A DNA stretch of 27,900 nt from the NCBI GenBank assembly GCA_002327985.1, contig DCVM01000145.1, positions 32,512 to 60,411 on the forward strand, read 5' to 3'. Shown one piece after another: positions 22,425-27,900 of the stretch. How positions within the stretch are numbered: the first letter of the stretch is position 1; the number at the start of each line of letters is the position of its first letter. The translations under genes and the position numbers were made by a program. Source of the stretch: Syntrophaceae bacterium UBA2188. Lineage in GTDB: Bacteria; Desulfobacterota; BSN033; UBA1163. The notes under the pieces were generated by a model. It was given only the letters and a program-made list of their open reading frames with translations. It made no database searches and had not been told where the DNA came from.

Positions 22425-25199
22425 TCAATCTTTGGACTTATAAATTGAACTTTCAATTCGTTGTCTCAAAAACTGTCCGGTATAGGATGGTTGTGAGGCG
22501 ATGATCCTTTGGAGGTCCCCTTCAGCGACAATCCTTCCTCCCTGCTCTCCTCCTTCCGGACCCAAGTCAATGATGTAATCTGCACGTCGGATCAGGTCCA
22601 GATTGTGTTCAATCACGACCAGTGAATGTCCTTGCGAAAGCAGTTTGTCAAAGGTGGCCAGAAGAAGTTCGACATCGGCCATATGAAGTCCTGTAGTCGG
22701 TTCATCAAAGATAAAAAGGGTTTTCCCACGCTGGCCTTGGCCGATGTGCTGAGCCAGTTTCAGGCGTTGCGACTCCCCACCGCTCAGGGTATTCGTGGAC
22801 TGACCAAGGGTGAGGTAACCTAACCCCACCTCTTTTAAGATTTGAATCTTTGTAAGAATCCGATGATGGCGTTGAAAGAAGATCACCGCCTCGTCCACTG
22901 TCATATTGAGCACTTCTGAAATATTCTTATCCTGATATCTCACCTTGAGAATCTCGGGTCGAAACCTCTTCCCTTCACACGTTTCGCAGGTGATGATAAC
23001 ATCCTCCAAGAATTGCATGTCCAGGACCTGAAATCCTGCTCCCTGACAGGTTTCACATCGCCCCCCTTCTGTATTGAAGGAGAAGTGCCGGGGTTTAAAT
23101 CCGTATCGTTTGGCCTCGCGGGTCAGGGCAAAAAGATCCCGAATCTCGCTGAATGCCTTGATATAAGTGACTGGATTCGATCGAAGACTTTTCCCGATGG
23201 GTGATTGATCCACCAGAATAAGATCATCAATTTGTTCGAGACCTTGGATGGAGTCAAAAGACCCTTTTTCAAATTCTGAGTTCCCGCTGCCTTTCACCCC
23301 TGCATAGAGAATGTTGTGAACCAATGTGGTCTTTCCCGCCCCCGAGACCCCTGTGATGCACACCATGACTCCCAATGGAATTCTAACATCGATCCCTTTG
23401 AGATTGTGTTCCCGGGCGTTATGGATCGAGATCCATCCTTTCGGTGTTCGGGGAGGGTTTAGAGGAGCCAAAAAATTTCCATCCATTAGGCATTGGGCGG
23501 TCATGGAATCTTGGCTTTCAAGAAGAGATTCTAATTTTCCCTGAAAGACCACAGACCCGCCTCCTCTCCCGGCGCCAGGTCCGAGGTCGATGATCTCATC
23601 AGCAGCTCGTATCACATCCGGATCATGTTCAACGACGACGATGGTATTTCCCCCCTTCCGCAATCTTTGAAGAGAGCGCAGGAGACGATGGGTATCCCTT
23701 GCATGAAGTCCGATGCTTGGTTCGTCTAAGACATAAAGGGTTTCAGTCAAAGCCGAGCCCAATGACCTTGCCAGGGTAATCCGTTGATATTCACCACTGG
23801 AGAGAGTTCTGGTTTGGCGGGAGAGGGTTAAGTATCCTAATCCAACCTCCACCATAAATCCGATTCGATCATTAATCTCTTTCAGAAGGCGTTCTCCGAC
23901 TTTCTTCTGGAAATCTCTGATCGATAAATTTTTAAAGAAGAGTTGAAGTTCTAAAATGGCCATGTCGCAGAGCTGAGCAATGTTTTTCCCAGCGAGGAGG
24001 ACGTAAAGGGCTTCCTTTTTAAGTCGAGTATGATGACAGGTAGGGCAGGGGGTGTAGGCACGGTATTTACTAAGAAAAACCCGGTAGTGGACTTTGTATC
24101 GTTTTCCCTCCATCCATTCGAAAAACCCTTTGAGCCCAATGAATTCGCCTTTACCATTCAGCAATATATCCTTCTGGTCCTGCCCAAGCTCTTCAAAAGG
24201 TTTTTGGATGGGGATCCGGTGTCTCCGGCAGGCCTCCCAGAGATAGTCGTAGAGGCCTTCATAAGCAGGGGTATTCCAGGGAGCAAAGGGTTTTTGTTTT
24301 AGTGTCTTTTTTGAATCCGGGATGACCTTCTGCCAGTCAATCCCGATGATTCTGCCAAACCCCTGACAGGTAGGGCAGGCACCGAGGGGGCTGTTGAACG
24401 AGAAAAGAAGGGGTTCTGGTTCTAAAAAATTTCTTCCGCATTGATTGCAGGAGAAACTTCGATTAAAGGTGATCTTTTCCCCGGTTTCACCGATCACTTC
24501 AATCTTACCTTTTCCTATTTGAAAACCTTTCTGAATGGCCTCGGATAATCTCGATCTTTCTTTTTCTTTCAAGAAAAGTCTATCAACGAGAAGGGAGAGG
24601 GCGTTTCGCTGTTGAATTTCAGAGAAAGGGAGGGAGGTCAGGTTGAGCATTTCTCCTTTTTCCAAAATTCGGTAATACCCATTCTTGATCAAATCTTTTA
24701 TCTGGAGTTCTTTTTCTGTGACATTTTCCAGGGGAACCGGGCTGAGGATGAATATTTTTGTACCCTGATATTGACTCAAGATCTGTTCGACAACGCTCTC
24801 CACGGTATCCCCTGAAACTCTGATATGACACTCCGGACAGAATACCTCACCGATCTTGGCAAAGAGAAGTCTCAAATGGTCATAGACTTCAGAGGCTGTC
24901 CCAACGGTGGAGCGGGCATTCTTGACCGTATTTTTTTGTTCAAGGGCGATGGCAGGAGGAATTCCGTGGATGGCTTCCACATCAGGGCGGTCCATCTTTT
25001 CTAAAAATTGCCGGGCATAGGTGGAAAGCGATTCGATGTATCGCCTTTGGCCCTCGGCAAAGAGGGTGTCAAAGGCCAGGGTTGATTTACCCGAGCCTGA
25101 GACTCCGGTGATAACCGTGATTTTCCCTCTTGGAATTCGACAGTCAATATTTTTGAGATTATGGGATCTGGCTCCAATGATCTCGATGAATTTTTCCAT
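22425..25199 (-). CDS. uvrA: UvrABC excinuclease subunit A
   Basis: This is the full-length damage-recognition ATPase of nucleotide excision repair, 924 residues from the ATG at 25199 (MEKFIEIIGARSHNLKNI, the canonical UvrA start); an upstream in-frame ATG at 25262 adds an unrelated tail. Walker A motifs GVSGSGKST (32-40) and GVSGAGKTT are both present. So are the ABC signatures LSSGEYQRITLARSLGS and LSGGESQRLKLAQHIG, and the zinc modules CNQCGRNFL...CPTC and CETCQGAGF...CETCEGKRF. It works with UvrB and UvrC. It is a single-gene unit, divergent from the broken nuclease gene and convergent with the glutaredoxin. TATAAT lies just upstream of the ATG without a clear ribosome-binding site, so a leaderless transcript is possible. 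Confidence 0.97.
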   Translation of the reverse strand: MEKFIEIIGARSHNLKNIDCRIPRGKITVITGVSGSGKSTLAFDTLFAEGQRRYIESLSTYARQFLEKMDRPDVEAIHGIPPAIALEQKNTVKNARSTVGTASEVYDHLRLLFAKIGEVFCPECHIRVSGDTVESVVEQILSQYQGTKIFILSPVPLENVTEKELQIKDLIKNGYYRILEKGEMLNLTSLPFSEIQQRNALSLLVDRLFLKEKERSRLSEAIQKGFQIGKGKIEVIGETGEKITFNRSFSCNQCGRNFLEPEPLLFSFNSPLGACPTCQGFGRIIGIDWQKVIPDSKKTLKQKPFAPWNTPAYEGLYDYLWEACRRHRIPIQKPFEELGQDQKDILLNGKGEFIGLKGFFEWMEGKRYKVHYRVFLSKYRAYTPCPTCHHTRLKKEALYVLLAGKNIAQLCDMAILELQLFFKNLSIRDFQKKVGERLLKEINDRIGFMVEVGLGYLTLSRQTRTLSSGEYQRITLARSLGSALTETLYVLDEPSIGLHARDTHRLLRSLQRLRKGGNTIVVVEHDPDVIRAADEIIDLGPGAGRGGGSVVFQGKLESLLESQDSMTAQCLMDGNFLAPLNPPRTPKGWISIHNAREHNLKGIDVRIPLGVMVCITGVSGAGKTTLVHNILYAGVKGSGNSEFEKGSFDSIQGLEQIDDLILVDQSPIGKSLRSNPVTYIKAFSEIRDLFALTREAKRYGFKPRHFSFNTEGGRCETCQGAGFQVLDMQFLEDVIITCETCEGKRFRPEILKVRYQDKNISEVLNMTVDEAVIFFQRHHRILTKIQILKEVGLGYLTLGQSTNTLSGGESQRLKLAQHIGQGQRGKTLFIFDEPTTGLHMADVELLLATFDKLLSQGHSLVVIEHNLDLIRRADYIIDLGPEGGEQGGRIVAEGDLQRIIASQPSYTGQFLRQRIESSIYKSKD

Positions 25200-25243
25200 T
25201 AAGTTAATTATAATACATAAATCCATCCATTCTTCAAATTCAA

Positions 25244-25790
25244 ATGTCCAGCCCCGCTCCATACGACCGACTAAGCAGTACCCCGATCCCTGCAGAGATC
25301 ACAACCGAAAAAAACTTCGAGACGCGGTTTGTCATTCCTGTTGTCCTGCGAGTTTCCGCTCAGCATAAGGATGTTTACGTATACAGCCATCCTTGGAACA
25401 ACAGACCCGCTGTCAACCAGATTGTAAGACTGCTCGTGAGCATAGGCAAACAATGGTCGGGTGCCCGCGATGCTGGGCAGAAAGCAAGAAGTGGGCATCG
25501 GTTTTGGCATTTGGTACACATCACACCTTCGATTTGGTCTCAAAGGATGCGTCAAAAAAAAACTTGCGATCGAGATCAAATTTGTAGCTGCTAACGGTGG
25601 TCGTATGCCCAACGGGGAAATCCAACGGCTGATGGGACAGTGTACCCTGGCGAAAACCAAAGATCAGTTTGTTATTGGGATTTGTGGCTGTCGAGGAACC
25701 CTCGGTCTCAGATGGGACCATGATACTCAGGCAGTTACACACTGGTTTGAGCAGGCAGGGATCTCTCTTATATTTAAAACCGTTAGTTGA
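25244..25790 (+). pseudogene. Broken PD-(D/E)XK-like nuclease gene with at least two frameshifts
   Basis: Three plus-strand frames carry successive parts of one protein. From 25244 comes an N-terminal part (PAEITTEKNFETRFVIPVVL, VYVYSHPW). Around 25510-25555, in another frame, comes HTFDLVSKDASKK. From about 25563, in the third frame, comes KLAIEIKFVAANGGRMPNGE followed by IQRLMGQCTLAKTKDQFVIGICGCRG. The spacing D...(E)IK across the second junction matches the core of PD-(D/E)XK nucleases. That junction coincides with a run of nine A (25554-25562), where one more A would restore the frame. An alternative is sequencing error in a real gene. No ribosome-binding site is clear at 25244, so the true start is unknown. 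Confidence 0.5.
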
Positions 25791-25828
25791 TTCCGCTCCC
25801 ATGTCAGACGAAATCGTTTTTTCTTTAC

Positions 25829-25870
25829 TTGACATAACTTTCCCCATGTGATTATAATGTAATTACATTA
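25829..25870 (+). promoter_or_regulatory. mazEF promoter with 16-bp palindromic operator
   Basis: TTGACA (25829-25834), an 18-base spacer and TATAAT (25853-25858) form a consensus sigma-70 promoter. TAATGTAATTACATTA (25855-25870) is a perfect 16-bp palindrome overlapping the -10, a likely binding site for autoregulation by the MazE-MazF complex. GGGAGG lies before the mazE ATG. Confidence 0.7.
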
Positions 25871-25889
25871 AATCGGGAGGAAATATCCA

Positions 25890-26138
25890 ATGAAGACCCG
25901 TTTAGTTCGTATTGGTAATTCGCGTGGGGTGCGACTGCCTAAGACAATCATCGCGCAAGCTGGCTTGACCGAAGAAGTGGAGTTAGAAGTTCGAGATGGA
26001 GCCGTTGTTATTGCGCGAGCAACTTCTACACGCTCTGGTTGGGCAGCTGCGGCCAGTCAAATGCGCCAGCGAGATGAAGATCGGTTGCTTGATACCCCCA
26101 CCCCTACCCGCTTTGACGAGAAGGAGTGGGAGTGGTGA
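25890..26138 (+). CDS. mazE: MazE-like antitoxin (AbrB/SpoVT fold)
   Basis: This 82-residue antitoxin has an N-terminal swapped-hairpin DNA-binding domain typical of MazE (LVRIGNSRGVRLPKTIIAQAG, about residues 5-25 in part) and an acidic, flexible tail (DEDRLLDTPTPTRFDEKEWE), the segment that wraps around and inhibits MazF. GGGAGG precedes the ATG. It is the first gene of a two-gene operon with the toxin and should repress the operon from the palindrome over the -10. Confidence 0.9.
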   Translation: MKTRLVRIGNSRGVRLPKTIIAQAGLTEEVELEVRDGAVVIARATSTRSGWAAAASQMRQRDEDRLLDTPTPTRFDEKEWEW

Positions 26139-26467
26139 AGACTGAAGATGTCCGGCGTGGTGATGTATTTTTAGTTAGTTTGGGTCTGGCCCGGGGGGGC
26201 GAGATCCAGAAGACTCGTCCATGTGTAGTCGTCTCGCCAGACGAACTTAACTCCTATTTACGTACTTTTATCGTGACTCCCCTTACGACTGGGGGGCATC
26301 CCTATCCGTTTCGTATACCGTGTCGGTTTGAAGGCCGTGCGGGCTACGTAGTGATCGACCAGATTCGCACCGTCGATCGTGAACGCCTCGTGCGTCGTTT
26401 GGGTAAGCTGTCGCCAGCTACATTGGGACGCATTCTTGCGATATTGCAGGAGATGGTCACACCTTAA
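26132..26467 (+). CDS. mazF: MazF/PemK-family endoribonuclease toxin
   Basis: This protein of about 111 residues carries the MazF signature from the N-terminus (RRGDVFLVSLG, then KTRPCVVVSPDELN) through FIVTPLTT, GYVVIDQIRTVDRERLV and the helical end LGKLSPATLGRILAILQEMV. The conserved basic residue after GEIQK and the T in TPLTT are the usual catalytic contributors. It cleaves mRNA and is neutralised by MazE. The start is GTG at 26132 or 26135, both overlapping the mazE stop; AAGGAG lies just upstream. An attC site begins 5 bases after its stop, which marks the pair as one integron cassette. Confidence 0.9.
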   Translation: MVKTEDVRRGDVFLVSLGLARGGEIQKTRPCVVVSPDELNSYLRTFIVTPLTTGGHPYPFRIPCRFEGRAGYVVIDQIRTVDRERLVRRLGKLSPATLGRILAILQEMVTP

Positions 26468-26471
26468 CCAC

Positions 26472-26562
26472 GGGCTAACAACTGCATCAACCTGACGCGG
26501 AATAGCCGCGTCAGGTTTTGGTAGGGGTGATTGCCCGCGCAGGTTATGCAAATCGTTAGGGC
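26472..26562 (+). other. attC recombination site 1, after mazEF
   Basis: R'' GGGCTAAC (26472-26479) and R' GTTAGGGC (26555-26562) bound a 91-base imperfect palindrome. TGCAT (26483-26487) pairs with ATGCA (26546-26550). AACCTG (26489-26494) pairs with CAGGTT (26540-26545), leaving an unpaired C at 26488 in the role of the extrahelical base. The inner stem AACCTGACGCGG/CCGCGTCAGGTT is perfect over 12 bp. These are the layout rules of integron attC sites. Confidence 0.8.
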
Positions 26563-26577
26563 ATGAATAAGAATGTA

Positions 26578-26606
26578 TTCCAAAGTTATTGGATGTCCGC
26601 TATAAT
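26578..26606 (+). promoter_or_regulatory. Possible promoter of the hicBA cassette
   Basis: A perfect TATAAT (26601-26606) lies 21 bases before the hicB ATG; the -35 (TTCCAA at 26578-26583, 17-base spacing) is poor. AAAGGAGG follows as the ribosome-binding site. A cassette-borne promoter would free the pair from an integron Pc promoter. Confidence 0.4.
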
Positions 26607-26627
26607 GAAAACAAAGGAGGATAATCG

Positions 26628-26846
26628 ATGGCCATAGAATATACAGCAGTAATAAAACAAGAAGGTGATTGGTGGATAGGGTGGATAGAAGAAGTTCCAG
26701 GGGTGAACTGTCAGGAACGCACCCGCCAGGAATTACTGGAAAGCCTGCGAGTAACCTTGAAGGAAGCAATCGAATTTAACCGTCAAGAGGCGATTGCGTC
26801 TGCAGGACGCGAATATAGTGAAGAGAAAATAGCCGTACCTGCATGA
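26628..26846 (+). CDS. hicB: HicB-family antitoxin, short form
   Basis: This 72-residue protein has the HicB half-RNase-H fold pattern: YTAVIKQEGDWWIGWIEEVP at the start (the usual G-W-x-G/A-x-x-P-E-x-P-G-V strand), PGVNCQERTRQELLESLRVT with the helix after the strand, and a short acidic tail. It lacks a C-terminal HTH or ribbon DNA-binding domain. HicB neutralises HicA by binding it. Its stop overlaps the toxin start by four bases (ATGA). AAAGGAGG stands 7-8 bases before the ATG. Confidence 0.88.
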   Translation: MAIEYTAVIKQEGDWWIGWIEEVPGVNCQERTRQELLESLRVTLKEAIEFNRQEAIASAGREYSEEKIAVPA

Positions 26847-27031
26847 AGAGAACTGAATTCCTCAAATACCTTCGATCAAAAGGCTGCGAATTTATCAGAG
26901 AAGGCGCGCGGCATTCATGGTGGGGGAATCCCGGAAAGAACAAACGTTCCTCAGTACCCCGGCACACAGAAATCAGTGATAGCCTTGCCAGAAAGATATG
27001 CAAAGACCTCGGAATTGAAATAACGAAATAG
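26843..27031 (+). CDS. hicA: HicA-family mRNA interferase toxin
   Basis: This 62-residue protein has the dsRNA-binding-like HicA fold: RTEFLKYLRSKGCEFIREGA, then RHSWWGNP with the catalytic-position H24, then the second-half pattern SVPRHTEISDSLARKICKDLGI. HicA cleaves mRNA in a ribosome-independent way and is blocked by HicB. It is translationally coupled to hicB. Its stop codon is directly followed by attC site 2, so hicBA is a single mobile cassette. Confidence 0.9.
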   Translation: MKRTEFLKYLRSKGCEFIREGARHSWWGNPGKNKRSSVPRHTEISDSLARKICKDLGIEITK

Positions 27032-27123
27032 GCCCTAACAACCGCCTCAACCTGACGCAGATTAGTCGCGTCAGGTCTTTGGCACTGCTGATTGCCCGCG
27101 CAGGTTATGCAAATCGTTAGCCC
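27032..27123 (+). other. attC recombination site 2, after hicBA
   Basis: R'' GCCCTAAC (27032-27039) and R' GTTAGCCC (27116-27123) bound a 92-base site about as long as site 1 and closely similar to it. AACCTG and CAGGTT again pair with an unpaired C beside them. The inner stem is ACCTGACGC/GCGTCAGGT (27050-27058 and 27068-27076). Its R'' is exactly complementary to the R' of site 1 (GTTAGGGC), as expected for a cassette inserted there. Confidence 0.8.
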
Positions 27124-27172
27124 GTGATTAATAAATGAAGATATGATAAAATAGAAATGGAGGTTTACGGTT

Positions 27173-27373
27173 ATGACAAAAGTAGAGAAATTAGAAAATG
27201 AGGTCCAGCAACTCAATTCAGATGAACTCGCCGCGTTTCGGGACTGGTTTCGAAGGTACGACTCTGATGAATGGGACAAGGAGATTGAAAGGGATGTTTC
27301 GGCAGGGAGACTGGACAAGTTAGCACAAGAGGCGATTGCGGCCCATAAAGCTGGAAGGACGAGAGAAATTTGA
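27173..27373 (+). CDS. Antitoxin of a RelE/ParE-like pair
   Basis: This 66-residue acidic helical protein (KVEKLENEVQQLNSDELAAF, then RDWFRRYDSDEWDKEIERDV and AGRLDKLAQEAIAAHKAGRT) belongs to a small antitoxin type seen directly upstream of RelE-like toxins, with the pattern L..EEL..F..WF......W...I..D...G.LD.LA..A...H..G. TGGAGG lies 9 bases before the ATG. Its stop overlaps the toxin start (TTGA). A DNA-binding domain is not obvious, so autoregulation is unclear. Confidence 0.82.
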   Translation: MTKVEKLENEVQQLNSDELAAFRDWFRRYDSDEWDKEIERDVSAGRLDKLAQEAIAAHKAGRTREI

Positions 27374-27633
27374 AGCATTTTGCTGCCCCCTCTTTTTGGG
27401 AAACCTACCAACGACTTTCCATGAACATCCGGAAACTCGCTGACCAGTGCTACGAAATCCTAAAATCAAATCCTCGACATCCTTCTCTTCACTTCAAGAA
27501 GACCGGAAAATACAGCTCGGTAAGAGTCGGTCTGCACTATCGCGCACTTGCCGTCCAGGTTTCTGAAGGATTGTTATGGTTCTGGATTGGAACACATGAT
27601 GAGTATCAGAGAATGATTAAAGAGCAGGGCTAA
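27370..27633 (+). CDS. RelE/ParE-superfamily toxin
   Basis: This 87-residue toxin has the RelE-type pattern: helices at the N-terminus (FWETYQRLSMNIRKLADQCY), NPRHPSLHFKK, then the beta-strand core YSSVRVGLHYRALAVQV and WFWIGTHDEYQRMI at the end. RelE toxins cleave mRNA on the ribosome; ParE toxins attack gyrase, and sequence alone does not tell which applies here, although the H-D-E-Y ending favours the RelE-like group. It starts with TTG, coupled to the antitoxin. Its TAA stop lies inside attC site 3 (GGGCTAAC). Confidence 0.85.
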   Translation: MKHFAAPSFWETYQRLSMNIRKLADQCYEILKSNPRHPSLHFKKTGKYSSVRVGLHYRALAVQVSEGLLWFWIGTHDEYQRMIKEQG

Positions 27634-27714
27634 CTAAATTAACCCGACCGGGAATAGCCCCTTGTGGTTTTTCCTGATGTGAGTGCCCCGGCGGGTTATT
27701 TAAATCGTTCTCAC
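27627..27714 (+). other. attC recombination site 3, after the RelE-like pair
   Basis: R'' GGGCTAAC (27627-27634) matches, as reverse complement, the R' of site 2 (GTTAGCCC), which precedes this cassette. AAAT and AACCCG on the left pair with CGGGTT and ATTT on the right, leaving one unpaired T in the extrahelical position. R' reads GTTCTCAC (27707-27714), so the next cassette or flank would begin TTCTCAC. The inner part differs in sequence from sites 1 and 2. Confidence 0.7.
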
Positions 27715-27900
27715 TTCTTCACATCTTCCTTTCGGTAAGCATTCCTTTTTCTAACTTCCATAAAATCCAGACGATGAAGCTCTAATAATCTAATTTTTTA
27801 TTGGCAAATCCCGAATTCCATAATATATTCATCCTTAAAAAGGGTTCGAGGATTCGAGGGTTCATGGATTAAAGGTTTTTTATCTAAATATGCCAGAATA
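27715..27900. other. Right-edge stretch with no recognisable gene
   Basis: No ORF with coding character is visible here. It is AT-rich and holds a short direct repeat, GGTTCGAGGATTCGAGGGTTC-like (TTCGAGGATTCGAGGGTTC from about 27844). It should be the start of the next cassette or of the array's right flank. Confidence 0.4.

Noticed and set aside
25782..25786. GTTAG as the left boundary of the mazEF cassette
   Set aside because: It continues TTGA and not CCC, so it does not match R'' of attC site 1, and no attC-like palindrome precedes it. The left end of this cassette stays unknown.
26776..27411. 211-codon minus-strand ORF across the cassettes
   Set aside because: It is antisense to hicA, attC site 2 and the next antitoxin gene; no coding pattern.

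Overview
The window looks like a chromosomal segment of an uncultured anaerobic bacterium, most plausibly a Desulfobacterota (deltaproteobacterial) lineage. This is an inference from gene content: a TRAP transporter, acyl-CoA ligases, split B12-dependent mutase subunits, a selenoprotein glutaredoxin and a low-to-mid GC content. There is no rRNA or tRNA gene to anchor taxonomy.

Left part (1-8.7 kb): a TRAP solute-binding protein running off the left edge, a PaaK-like CoA ligase, a small DUF6125-like protein, an MFE-2-type short-chain dehydrogenase, a large membrane-anchored TolB-like/TPR protein, and two secreted proteins followed by clear hairpin terminators.

Centre (8.8-19.9 kb): one long minus-strand cluster. 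In transcription order it holds a GntR/FCD regulator, the methylmalonyl-CoA mutase B12 subunit, a four-helix-bundle (IVP/S23-like) protein, the mutase large subunit, a 3-hydroxyacyl-CoA dehydrogenase/enoyl-CoA hydratase fusion, an acyl-CoA ligase, and HyuA and HyuB (hydantoinase/oxoprolinase/carboxylase superfamily). The GntR gene has a near-ideal promoter followed by a GTATAC-T-GTATCC site. Almost the same site overlaps the -10 of the TRAP gene 18.8 kb away, so regulator, catabolic cluster and transporter probably form one regulon for an organic acid that is activated to a CoA thioester. The four-helix-bundle gene is flanked by inverted 16-bp tandem units and looks like an inserted cassette.

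Right part (19.9-27.9 kb): an MFS transporter overlapping a DUF434 gene, then an 86-residue glutaredoxin whose first active-site codon is TGA (UPYC motif) followed by a SECIS-like hairpin, making it a selenoprotein of the Uxx-star type. Then come uvrA and a broken PD-(D/E)XK-like nuclease gene. Last is an integron-like cassette array without a visible integrase: mazEF, hicBA and a RelE-like toxin-antitoxin pair, each followed by an attC site. Each attC R'' arm is complementary to the R' arm that precedes its own cassette, the signature of true integron cassettes.

The strongest items for follow-up are the selenocysteine glutaredoxin, the toxin-antitoxin cassette array, the two-site GntR regulon, and the IVP gene between inverted 16-mer repeats inside the mutase operon.
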